Below are positions 49,912 through 57,719 of a stretch of DNA of 64,000 nucleotides, in pieces. The notes under the pieces were generated by a model. That model ran no database searches and was not told where the DNA came from. It worked only from the letters and a program-made list of their open reading frames with translations. Made by a program: the position numbers and the translations under genes. The DNA comes from Pseudomonas sp. efr-133-TYG-5. GTDB lineage: Bacteria; Pseudomonadota; Gammaproteobacteria; Pseudomonadales; Pseudomonadaceae. Within the stretch, counting starts at the first letter, position 1, and each line of letters starts with the position of its first letter. The stretch spans positions 496,001 through 560,000 of the forward strand of contig NZ_JARVSM010000004.1 in the NCBI RefSeq assembly GCF_030209175.1, given 5' to 3'.

Positions 49912-51183
49912 TCAAGCCTGGTGACTGATCCGCCCGTCCACCAGCGTGTAGCGAACCACACCCGGCAAAGTGTGCCCGAGGAACGGGCAGTTCTCGCCCT
50001 TCGACAGCCAGCCTTCACCGGCCACGGTGGAGGCTTTCGGATCGAACAAGACGATGTCCGCCGCGCCGCCCACTTGCAGTTTGCCCGCCGGCAGGCGCAG
50101 GGCCTCGGCCGGGCCGGCGCTCAGGCGCGCGAGCAGCGTCGGCAGATCCAGCAGACCATCCTCGACCAGCGTCATCGCCAGCGGCAGCAGCAGTTCGACG
50201 CTGCTGATGCCCGGCTCGGTGGCGCCGAAGGGCGCCAGTTTGGCATCGCGCTCGTGCGGCTGGTGATGGCTGGAAATCGCCGAGACCACGCCGGATTTCA
50301 CCGCCTCGCGCAGGCCGTCGCGGTCGGCGCGGGTGCGCAGCGGCGGTTGCACGTGATAGAGGCTGCTGAAGTCGATCAGGGCTTCGTCCGTCAGGATCAG
50401 CTGATACAGGGCGACATCCGCGGTGACTTTCAAGCCTCGGGCCTGGGCCTGGGCGATCAGCGCCACGCCGCGAGCACTGGTCAACTGGCTGAAGTGCGCA
50501 CGCACGCCAGTCTGCTCGACCAGCAGCAGGTCGCGGGCCAGGGCCACGGTTTCGGCGGTTTCCGGGATGCCCGGCAGGCCGAGGAAACTGGCGGTGGCGC
50601 CTTCGTGGGCGAGGCCGCCATCGGCCAGGTCGTGATCCTGCGAGTTGAAAATCACGGTAAGGTCGAAAGTCGCCGCGTAGTCCAGCGCCCGGCACAGGGT
50701 GCGGCTGTTGCGGAAGCTCTCCAGGCCGTTGCCGAACGCCACACAACCGGCGTCGCGCAGCGCCACCAGTTCGGCCAGTTGCTCGCCGTCGAGGCCTTTG
50801 CTCAGCGCGCCGATCGGGAACACCTTGGTGTTGCCGGCTTCGCGGGCGCGGTCGAGGATCAGCTCGGCCACGGCGGAGGTGTCGAGCACCGGTTTGGTCT
50901 TCGGCGGGCAGCACAGGCTGGTCACGCCACCGGCGGCAGCGGCGCGGGTTTCGCTGGCGATGCTGCCTTTGCGGCTGTAGCCGGGCTCGCGCAGGGCGAC
51001 GTTGAGGTCGACCAGGCCAGGTGCCGCGACCAGGCCGCTGGCGTCGATGGTGTCGACGGCGGTGAAACCGGCCGGTGCGGCGCCGAGGGCGACGATCTTG
51101 CAGGCTTCAACGTGAATATCGGTGATTTGATCCAGGCCGCTGCTTGGATCGATGACGCGGGCGCCGAGAATGCTGAGCTTCAC
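49912..51183 (-). CDS. pyrC': Dihydroorotase-like PyrC' (probably non-catalytic)
   Basis: A 423-residue protein with the amidohydrolase fold. The canonical metal motif DxHxHxR is replaced by DLNVALREPG, losing both histidines, as in the inactive dihydroorotase homologue that Pseudomonas aspartate transcarbamoylase needs for assembly. The active dihydroorotase must be encoded elsewhere. The start is GTG 51183, overlapping the pyrB stop as GTGA, so translation is coupled. Confidence 0.92.
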   Translation of the reverse strand: MKLSILGARVIDPSSGLDQITDIHVEACKIVALGAAPAGFTAVDTIDASGLVAAPGLVDLNVALREPGYSRKGSIASETRAAAAGGVTSLCCPPKTKPVLDTSAVAELILDRAREAGNTKVFPIGALSKGLDGEQLAELVALRDAGCVAFGNGLESFRNSRTLCRALDYAATFDLTVIFNSQDHDLADGGLAHEGATASFLGLPGIPETAETVALARDLLLVEQTGVRAHFSQLTSARGVALIAQAQARGLKVTADVALYQLILTDEALIDFSSLYHVQPPLRTRADRDGLREAVKSGVVSAISSHHQPHERDAKLAPFGATEPGISSVELLLPLAMTLVEDGLLDLPTLLARLSAGPAEALRLPAGKLQVGGAADIVLFDPKASTVAGEGWLSKGENCPFLGHTLPGVVRYTLVDGRISHQA

Positions 51184-52184
51184 TGGGCGTTCTCCTGCTC
51201 GAATTGACGTTGCGCTGTTTGCCCGCTCATGGCCATCGACAGCACGGCCATACGGATGGCGATGCCGTAGGTGACTTGGTTGAGGATCACCGAGTGCGGG
51301 CCGTCGGCCACTGCGGACTCGATCTCCACGCCACGGTTGATCGGCCCCGGGTGCATGACGATGCAATCGGGTTTGGCCCCGGCCAGACGCGCGGTGGTCA
51401 GGCCGAACAGGCGATAGAACTCGCCTTCGCTCGGCAGCAGGCCGCCGCTCATGCGCTCACGCTGCAGGCGCAGCATGATCACCACGTCGACGTCCTTCAG
51501 GCCTTCGTTCATGTCGGTGTAGACCTTGACGCCGTACTGCTCGATGCCGATCGGCAGCAGCGTCTTCGGGGCGATCACGCGGATGTCCGGGCAGCCGAGG
51601 GTCTTCAGCGCGAGCATGTTCGAGCGCGCCACCCGCGAGTGCAGGATGTCGCCGACGATGGCGACCGAGAGGTTTTCGAAGCCGCCCTTGTGCCGACGGA
51701 TGGTGAGCATGTCGAGCATGCCCTGGGTCGGGTGCGCGTGACGGCCGTCGCCGCCGTTGATGATCGCCACCTGCGGGCAGACGTGCTCGGCGATGAAGTG
51801 CGCAGCGCCGGAGTCGCCGTGGCGCACGACGAACATGTCGGCGGCCATGGCTTCGAGGTTGCGCAGGGTGTCGAGCAGGGTTTCACCTTTGCTGGCCGAC
51901 GAAGTCGAGACGTTCAGGGTGATCACGTCCGCCGACAGCCGCTGGGCCGCCAGTTCGAAGGTGGTGCGGGTGCGCGTGGAGTTCTCGAAGAACACGTTGC
52001 ACACGGTCTTGCCGCGCAGCAACGGGACCTTCTTCACGGCCCGGGCACCGACTTCGAGGAACGAGTCGGCAGTGTCGAGGATTTCCGTCAGCAACTCGCG
52101 GCGCAGGCCGTCGAGCGAGAGGAAATGGCGCAGCTGGCCCTGATCATTGAGCTGCAGCGGGCGCTTGGTATCTAGAGGCGTCAT
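51180..52184 (-). CDS. pyrB: Aspartate carbamoyltransferase catalytic chain
   Basis: A 334-residue enzyme catalysing the first pyrimidine-specific step. ENSTRTRTTFE binds carbamoyl phosphate; HPTQGMLDM and HPGPINRG are further active-site motifs. ATG 52184 gives the known Pseudomonas start (MTPLDTKRPLQLNDQG) and length. The long N-terminal extension relative to E. coli is typical of the Pseudomonas dodecameric enzyme that associates with PyrC'. Confidence 0.96.
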   Translation of the reverse strand: MTPLDTKRPLQLNDQGQLRHFLSLDGLRRELLTEILDTADSFLEVGARAVKKVPLLRGKTVCNVFFENSTRTRTTFELAAQRLSADVITLNVSTSSASKGETLLDTLRNLEAMAADMFVVRHGDSGAAHFIAEHVCPQVAIINGGDGRHAHPTQGMLDMLTIRRHKGGFENLSVAIVGDILHSRVARSNMLALKTLGCPDIRVIAPKTLLPIGIEQYGVKVYTDMNEGLKDVDVVIMLRLQRERMSGGLLPSEGEFYRLFGLTTARLAGAKPDCIVMHPGPINRGVEIESAVADGPHSVILNQVTYGIAIRMAVLSMAMSGQTAQRQFEQENAQ

Positions 52185-52212
52185 CGCGAGGGGGACTCTC
52201 AATAAGGGCGGG

Positions 52213-52719
52213 TTAAGGATTCAGGTCTTGCAGTTCGAGCGTCAGCGGCTCCGGGCCGGACAGCTTCACGCGCTCATTGGCGCCCAGCGACAGGGTCGCA
52301 CCCACCACGTTCGGGCGGATCGGCAGCTCGCCGGCGTCAAGGTCGAGCAGGCAGACCAGGGTTACGCTGGCGGGACGGCCATAGTCGAACAATTCGTTCA
52401 TGGCAGCGCGAATGGTCCGGCCGCTCATCAGCACGTCGTCGATCAGCACCAGGTGCTGGCCTTCGATCTCGAAGGGCAGGGCCGACGGGCGCACTTGCGG
52501 GTGCAGGCCGTTCTGGCTGAAGTCGTCGCGGTAGAAGGACACATCCAGCGTGCCCAACGGCGCGTCGCTGGCCAATTCCTTGAGCAGGGCCTGCGCGACC
52601 CAGATACCACCGGTGCGAATGCCGATGTAACGCGGTTCGCGGATATCACGCTGGACCAGGTGCGCCTTGAGGCGGGTCGCCATCTGGCTGATCAGATCGG
52701 CGGGATTGGGCAGGCTCAT
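52213..52719 (-). CDS. pyrR: PyrR pyrimidine regulator/uracil phosphoribosyltransferase
   Basis: A 168-residue PRTase-fold protein. The PRPP motif is LVLIDDVLMSGRTIRAA. It is the first gene of pyrR-pyrB-pyrC'. RBS AAGGAGCAACC precedes ATG. PyrR in Bacillus binds mRNA; in Pseudomonas its role is less clear. Confidence 0.94.
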   Translation of the reverse strand: MSLPNPADLISQMATRLKAHLVQRDIREPRYIGIRTGGIWVAQALLKELASDAPLGTLDVSFYRDDFSQNGLHPQVRPSALPFEIEGQHLVLIDDVLMSGRTIRAAMNELFDYGRPASVTLVCLLDLDAGELPIRPNVVGATLSLGANERVKLSGPEPLTLELQDLNP

Positions 52720-52737
52720 GGTTGCTCCTTCTTGGGG

Positions 52738-52765
52738 CCGAGCCGGGTCCTTGGACGCGGCTCGG
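52738..52765 (-). promoter_or_regulatory. Hairpin in the pyrR leader
   Basis: CCGAGCCG at 52738-52745 and CGGCTCGG at 52758-52765 form an 8-bp stem around 12 bases, 18 bases before the pyrR start and just after the ruvX terminator. It could be part of a short pyr operon leader. Confidence 0.4.
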
Positions 52766-52775
52766 GTCGTAGCTC

Positions 52776-52798
52776 AAAAGAAAAGCGCCGAAGCGCTT
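52776..52798 (-). terminator. ruvX terminator
   Basis: On the minus strand, AAGCGC-TTCG-GCGCTT followed by TTCTTTT. The stem starts two bases after the ruvX stop codon and has the stable UUCG loop. Confidence 0.82.
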
Positions 52799-52799
52799 G

Positions 52800-53237
52800 T
52801 CAGGATTCAAACAATGCAGTGTTTTCGTCGAGCCAGCCCTGCAGCAGCAGGGCGGCGGCGATGGCGTCCACCGGGTTGTCGCGGTAACTGCCTTTCTGCC
52901 CGCCGCGCGCCAGGCGTTCACCCTTGGCCTCGAACGTCGTCAGGCGCTCGTCATGGGTGTAGAAGGGCAGGTTGAAGCGGCCATTGAGGCGCCGGGCGAA
53001 CTTCTCGGCGCGTACGCACATGTCGCTTGGCGTACCGTCCATGTTCAGCGGCAGGCCGACGACCACGGCATCGGGTTTCCATTCCTTGATCAGGGCTTCG
53101 ACCTGATTCCAGTCAGGCACACCGTTCTGCGCCTTGAGGGTGCACAGCTCGCGGGCCTGACCGGTAATCACCTGGCCGACCGCCACGCCGATCTGTTTGG
53201 TGCCGTAGTCGAAGCCAAGAATCAGGCGCAGGGCCAT
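52800..53237 (-). CDS. ruvX: RuvX/YqgF nuclease
   Basis: A 145-residue RNase H-fold protein. LILGFDYGTKQIGVAVG has the first catalytic Asp; VVGLPLNMDGTPSDM and YTHDERLTTFEA are family motifs. It acts in 16S rRNA 5' processing or Holliday junction resolution. Its start overlaps the yqgE stop by one base. Confidence 0.94.
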   Translation of the reverse strand: MALRLILGFDYGTKQIGVAVGQVITGQARELCTLKAQNGVPDWNQVEALIKEWKPDAVVVGLPLNMDGTPSDMCVRAEKFARRLNGRFNLPFYTHDERLTTFEAKGERLARGGQKGSYRDNPVDAIAAALLLQGWLDENTALFES

Positions 53238-53809
53238 CAGGCGTGTCCTGCCTGGCTGGTCAGCAGGCTGAGGTTGATCCCCAGGTGCCGGGCCGCCGCT
53301 TCCAGACGCAGTTCGCTGCGGGTGTTGAACAGGATGTCGGCGTCGTACGGGCAGGTCAGCCAGGCGTTATCGGCCAGTTCGGCTTCCAGTTGCCCGGCTT
53401 CCCAGCCGGCATAGCCCAGGGTAATCACGCTCTTGGCCGGGCCGACACCATCGGCGATGGCGAACAGCACGTCCTGCGAGGTGGACAGCGCCAGTTCACC
53501 TTCCAGCTCGACCGTGGCCTGGAACGTCTGGCCCGCCGGATGGAGGACAAAACCACGATCGGTCTGCACCGGACCGCCGATGAAGATCGGTACATGCTGG
53601 CACAGTGCTGGCGGATCGATGTCCGGACGCAATTGTTCGAGGATGTCAGCCAGATTCAGCTCTTGCGGTCGGTTGACCACCAGCCCCATGGCCCCATTGG
53701 CCGTGTGCTCGACGATGTAGGTCAAGGTATGGGCAAAGTTCGGGTCGGCCATGTGTGGCATGGCGATCAGGAAGTGATGCTTGAGGTAGCTGGGGCTGAC
53801 GTTTTTCAT
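53237..53809 (-). CDS. yqgE: YqgE/AlgH family protein
   Basis: A 190-residue protein. HHFLIAMPHMADPNFAHT and HTANGAMGLVVNRP are the signature, along with GGPVQTDRGFVLH. Named AlgH in P. aeruginosa for a reported effect on alginate; biochemical role unknown. ATG 53809 gives the family N-terminus. It is followed directly by ruvX. Confidence 0.93.
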   Translation of the reverse strand: MKNVSPSYLKHHFLIAMPHMADPNFAHTLTYIVEHTANGAMGLVVNRPQELNLADILEQLRPDIDPPALCQHVPIFIGGPVQTDRGFVLHPAGQTFQATVELEGELALSTSQDVLFAIADGVGPAKSVITLGYAGWEAGQLEAELADNAWLTCPYDADILFNTRSELRLEAAARHLGINLSLLTSQAGHA

Positions 53810-53874
53810 GTGCGCTAGTGTGGCGTCGTAGGGGCAAACTGACAAGCTGAGGATCAGGCAGTAACACGGATCAA

Positions 53875-53966
53875 ATGTGGGAGCGAGCCTGCTCGCGAAA
53901 GCGTCAGTCCAGGCGACATCGATGGTGCATGTGCCGGCCTCTTCGCGAGCAACCCCGCTCCCACAG
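53875..53966. repeat. REPIN
   Basis: Forward copy at about 53875-53899 and reverse copy near 53941-53966 with a CCCGCTCCC variant, between yqgE and tonB. Confidence 0.88.
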
Positions 53967-53982
53967 GGGTTTTGCGCTGTTC

Positions 53983-54882
53983 TTAATTGCTGGAGAGCTT
54001 GTCACCGCGGGCAAACTTCCAGGTGCGGATGATTTCCAGGCGGTCGATGTCCGACAGATCGCCGGTAAACGGAGCAAACGGCGCCGCCAGCCGGACGATA
54101 CGCTGCGCCGCCTGATCCAATAGCGGCTGGCCGGACGATTCCAGCACCAGCACTTCGTACAGAGAGCCGTCACGGTTGATCGACACCATCAGCCGCAGGC
54201 TGCCGTAGATCTGCTTGCGCCGGGCCTCTTCGGGGTAATTGAGGTTGCCGACCCGCTCGACTTTCTTGCGCCAGTCATCCTTGTACCAGGCCCCCTTGTC
54301 GCGCATGGTCGAGGCGGCGCTGAGGCGGTGGATGCGCGGGCGCTTGGCGTACAACTGCTGTTCGTTGGCCAGCTCCGCTTCGAGGCTGGCGATGTCGCTG
54401 GACAGTTGGGCACTGTCGAACGTCGGCGCGTCGACCGCCGGTTTGGGCTCGGTCCGAGCTTCTTCTTTCTTGGTCGGCGCTTTTTTCGGCTTCGGCGCGA
54501 CAGTGGTCACCGCCGCCGTGGGCGCCGCCTCCTGCACCTGCGGCTTGGCCGCCGGCGGTGGCGTGACTTTCTTGACCTCGTTGGCCTGGAAGGGCGCGAC
54601 TTCGGTGGTCTTGGGGATCGCCTTCTTGTCGAGGGTGCCGCTGCCTTCCTGATTGTCCTGGGCGAGGAAATCAGCCTTCGCCGGCTTCTTTTCGCTCTTG
54701 AAGGTGGCGAGGGTGATTTCCAGGGTTTTGCTGATCTGCTTGGGCTCGACCATGGTGAAGCCCACGCCAAGCAGCAGCGCCAGATGGATCAGCGCTGCGA
54801 GAAACAGGGTAAAACCGAGGCGATCGGCCGGGCGCACGCCGCGATGGGCGAGTTCAGCAGGCAGATCGGACGGGAGGGTCAT
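53983..54882 (-). CDS. TonB-like energy transducer (TonB3-type)
   Basis: A 299-residue protein with one N-terminal membrane helix (LGFTLFLAALIHLALLLGVGF), a Lys/Pro/Ala-rich periplasmic linker, a coiled segment (SSDIASLEAELANEQQ) and a TonB C-terminal domain (YPEEARRKQIYGSLRLMVSI). Its place beside gshB and pilG matches tonB3 of P. aeruginosa, which is linked to twitching rather than iron uptake. exbB/exbD are not nearby. Confidence 0.88.
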   Translation of the reverse strand: MTLPSDLPAELAHRGVRPADRLGFTLFLAALIHLALLLGVGFTMVEPKQISKTLEITLATFKSEKKPAKADFLAQDNQEGSGTLDKKAIPKTTEVAPFQANEVKKVTPPPAAKPQVQEAAPTAAVTTVAPKPKKAPTKKEEARTEPKPAVDAPTFDSAQLSSDIASLEAELANEQQLYAKRPRIHRLSAASTMRDKGAWYKDDWRKKVERVGNLNYPEEARRKQIYGSLRLMVSINRDGSLYEVLVLESSGQPLLDQAAQRIVRLAAPFAPFTGDLSDIDRLEIIRTWKFARGDKLSSN

Positions 54883-54942
54883 GACAGAAAAACCAACATC
54901 GCGTTTTTAAAGGCACGGCATCATAACGCAATGTTGGTTTTT

Positions 54943-55024
54943 AGCTGCAAGCGACACAGAAGCAAACGACGAGCGACGAGCTTCAAGCTTCAAGCTTCAA
55001 GCTTGCGGCTCGTAGCTTGCAGCT
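54943..55024. repeat. AAGCTTC tandem repeat inside an 82-base inverted repeat, gshB end
   Basis: Outer arms AGCTGCAAGC (54943-54952) and GCTTGCAGCT (55015-55024) enclose further complementary parts (GACGAGC/GCTCGT) and three tandem 7-bp units CTTCAAG (about 54979-55003). The gshB stop codon (54990-54992) is inside the tandem units. Confidence 0.85.
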
Positions 55025-55961
55025 TCTTCTCAATGGCATCCATCAGCATGCCGCCGATGTCGGTGCCGAAGGCGTTGTCGATTTCGCGGATGCAGGTCGG
55101 GCTGGTGACGTTGATTTCGGTGAGGTGTTCACCGATCACGTCGAGACCGACGAACAGCAGGCCTTTCTCGCGCAGGGTCGGGCCGACCTGGGCGGCGATC
55201 CAGCGATCCTTGTCGGTCAGCGGCCGCGCTTCGCCACGACCACCGGCGGCGAGGTTGCCACGGGTTTCACCCTGGGCCGGAATGCGTGCCAGGCAGTAAT
55301 CCACCGGCTCGCCGTCGATCATCAGGATGCGCTTGTCACCGTCCTTGATCGCCGGCAGATAGGCCTGGCCCATGATCTGCTGGGCGCCGAGGGCGGTCAG
55401 GGTCTCGAGGATCACCGACAGGTTCGGATCTCCCGCGCGGTGGCGGAAGATCGAGGTGCCGCCCATGCCGTCCAGCGGCTTGAGAATCACGTCGCCATGC
55501 TTGGCGGCGAATTCACGCAGCACATCGGCGCGGCGGCTGACCACGGTCGGTGGCGTGCACTGCGGGAACAATGTGGCGAACAGTTTCTCGTTGCAGTCGC
55601 GCAGGCTCTGCGGCTTGTTGACCACCAGCACCCCGGCGGCTTCGGCCTGTTCCAGCAGGTAGGTGGAGTAGACGAACTCCATGTCGAACGGCGGATCCTT
55701 GCGCATCAGGATCACGTCCAGGTCGCTCAGCAGGGTGTCCTGCTCGGCGTCCAGTTCGAACCATTTTTCCGGGTTGGCGAACACGCGCAGCGGCTTCATC
55801 CGCGCGCGGGCCTGGCCTTCGCCCTGGTACAGGTCGCGCTGTTCCATATAGAACAGTTCCCAGCCGCGCTTCTGCGCCGCCAGCAGCATGGCCAGCGAGC
55901 TATCCTTTTTATAGGAAATGCTGGCGATAGGGTCCATGACAATCCCGACGCGAACGCTCAT
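54990..55961 (-). CDS. gshB: Glutathione synthetase
   Basis: A 323-residue ATP-grasp enzyme joining gamma-glutamylcysteine and glycine. MDPIASISYKKDSS, RKDPPFDMEFVYSTYLLE, LKPLDGMGGTSIFR and TEINVTSPTCIREID are typical. The family usually ends near residue 315; the last residues here (KLQATSRKLEA) are encoded by an AAGCTTG repeat, so the C-terminus is altered. It diverges from pilG. Confidence 0.95.
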   Translation of the reverse strand: MSVRVGIVMDPIASISYKKDSSLAMLLAAQKRGWELFYMEQRDLYQGEGQARARMKPLRVFANPEKWFELDAEQDTLLSDLDVILMRKDPPFDMEFVYSTYLLEQAEAAGVLVVNKPQSLRDCNEKLFATLFPQCTPPTVVSRRADVLREFAAKHGDVILKPLDGMGGTSIFRHRAGDPNLSVILETLTALGAQQIMGQAYLPAIKDGDKRILMIDGEPVDYCLARIPAQGETRGNLAAGGRGEARPLTDKDRWIAAQVGPTLREKGLLFVGLDVIGEHLTEINVTSPTCIREIDNAFGTDIGGMLMDAIEKKLQATSRKLEA

Positions 55962-56186
55962 TGGGTTTTCCTCGAAATTTGGCTACCGGATCGGTATGAA
56001 AAAAGTGCCGCCAGAGTGGCGCCGGGCGGGTTTGCGGTCAAGGAAAAACCCGTCGATAGATTGCATAGGGAGACTGTGCTAAAAAGGCTGCCATACCGTG
56101 CTGGCCCTTGAGCATCAAGGGTTTCCAGCCACCAGTCATCGCAAAACGGACAAATTGATTCGCAAAGGCGACGGTAGAGCCCCCTT

Positions 56187-56591
56187 ATGGAACAGCAGTC
56201 CAGCGCCTTGAAGGTCATGGTGATCGACGACTCGAAAACGATTCGTCGCACCGCCGAAACATTGTTGAAGAATGCCGGTTGCGAAGTCATCACCGCCATC
56301 GACGGTTTCGATGCGCTGGCGAAGATCGCCGACAACCATCCCGGAATCATCTTTGTCGACATCATGATGCCGCGTCTGGATGGTTATCAGACCTGCGCTT
56401 TAATCAAGAACAACAGTGCGTTCAAGGCCACGCCAGTGATCATGCTGTCATCCCGGGACGGGCTGTTCGACAAGGCCAAGGGGCGCATCGTCGGTTCCGA
56501 TCAATTTTTGACCAAGCCTTTCAGCAAGGAAGAACTGCTCGACGCGATTTGCGCCCACGTTCCGGGCTTCGCCGCTGTTTTGCCGCAGTAA
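56187..56591 (+). CDS. pilG: Response regulator PilG
   Basis: A 134-residue CheY-like receiver with phosphoacceptor D58 (IIFVDIMMPR), the acidic pair D14-D15 and Lys in LTKPFS. In the Pil-Chp system it is phosphorylated by ChpA and promotes pilus extension and cAMP production. First gene of the operon. Confidence 0.95.
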   Translation: MEQQSSALKVMVIDDSKTIRRTAETLLKNAGCEVITAIDGFDALAKIADNHPGIIFVDIMMPRLDGYQTCALIKNNSAFKATPVIMLSSRDGLFDKAKGRIVGSDQFLTKPFSKEELLDAICAHVPGFAAVLPQ

Positions 56592-56650
56592 GACACGTAC
56601 AGAGACGCGCGGCCAGCGGGCCGGGTGTCGACAAGAAAATGGGGAAGACC

Positions 56651-57016
56651 ATGGCACGTATCCTGATCGTCGATGATTCGCCGACCGAAATGTACAAACT
56701 GACCGGCATGCTGGAAAAGCATGGTCACGAAGTGTTGAAGGCCGAAAACGGCGCCGATGGCGTGGCCCTGGCCCGCCAGGAAAAACCCGACGCCGTGCTG
56801 ATGGACATCGTCATGCCCGGCCTCAACGGCTTCCAGGCCACGCGCCAGTTGACCAAGGACCCGGACACCGGGCACATCCCGGTCATCATCATTACCACCA
56901 AGGATCAGGAAACCGACAAGGTCTGGGGCACCCGTCAGGGCGCCAAGGATTACCTGACCAAACCGGTCGACGAAGACACCCTGATCAAGACCCTGAACAA
57001 CGTCCTGGCCGGTTGA
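56651..57016 (+). CDS. pilH: Response regulator PilH
   Basis: A 121-residue CheY-like receiver with phosphoacceptor D52 (AVLMDIVMPG) and Lys in LTKPVD. It counteracts PilG signalling or drains phosphate from ChpA. Starts 59 bases after pilG. Confidence 0.95.
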   Translation: MARILIVDDSPTEMYKLTGMLEKHGHEVLKAENGADGVALARQEKPDAVLMDIVMPGLNGFQATRQLTKDPDTGHIPVIIITTKDQETDKVWGTRQGAKDYLTKPVDEDTLIKTLNNVLAG

Positions 57017-57026
57017 TCGCGCCGCC

Positions 57027-57566
57027 ATGAGCCAATCGCTGACCGCGTTCGAGTTGTTGTGGCAGATCGACCAGCGCTGTCGCCTGCTGGCGGCGGACCT
57101 GCCGTCGCAACCGGCGCGCCAGGACCGCTGGAGCGGCATCGGTTTCCGCCTCGGCGAGCACTGGTATGTGGCGCCGATGGGCGAGGTCAGCGAAGTGCTG
57201 CCCGAACCGCGCTTCACCCAGTTGCCGGGGGTCAAGAGCTGGGTCAAGGGCGTGGCCAATCTGCGCGGGCGGCTGTTGCCGATCATGGATCTGTGCGGTT
57301 TCTTCGGCCATGACCTGTCGCCGCTGCGCAAGCAGCGCCGGGTCCTGGTGGTGGAGCATCAGGACGTGTTCGCCGGGCTGATGGTCGACGAGGTGTTCGG
57401 CCTGCAGCATTTCGAACAGGACAGCTTCGAGCCGCTGCCGATTGCCGAACGCTTCGGCGCCAAGGCTGAATTCATCACCGGGCATTTCCGCCGTGAGCAG
57501 GACTGGCGAGTGTTCAGCCTGTTTGCCCTGGCCAGATCCCCGGTGTTCATGAGCGTCGCGATATAA
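57027..57566 (+). CDS. pilI: CheW-like coupling protein PilI
   Basis: A 179-residue CheW-domain protein linking PilJ to the kinase ChpA. GEVSEVLPEPRFTQLPG and VKGVANLRGRLLPIMDL are the CheW signature. Starts 10 bases after pilH. Confidence 0.93.
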   Translation: MSQSLTAFELLWQIDQRCRLLAADLPSQPARQDRWSGIGFRLGEHWYVAPMGEVSEVLPEPRFTQLPGVKSWVKGVANLRGRLLPIMDLCGFFGHDLSPLRKQRRVLVVEHQDVFAGLMVDEVFGLQHFEQDSFEPLPIAERFGAKAEFITGHFRREQDWRVFSLFALARSPVFMSVAI

Positions 57567-57585
57567 CAGATTCAACACCGTCCCC

Positions 57586-57675
57586 TGTGGCAGCGAGCCT
57601 GCTCGCGAAGAGGGCGTGTCAGGCAAGATCAATATTGGCTGACCCAACGCTTTCGCGAGCAGGCTCGCTCCCACC
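57586..57675. repeat. REPIN inside the pil-chp operon
   Basis: Forward copy at 57586-57609 with one core change (GTGGCAGCG) and reverse copy near 57650-57675, between pilI and pilJ. Confidence 0.9.
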
Positions 57676-57719
57676 GGGATTGCAGCAGGCCTCAAAGGTG
57701 TGGGTTAAGGCGAGGACCG

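Noticed and set aside
1331..57675. CRISPR array from repeated 24-base units
   Set aside because: The repeats are scattered between genes as inverted pairs, not regularly spaced in tandem, and no cas genes are present.
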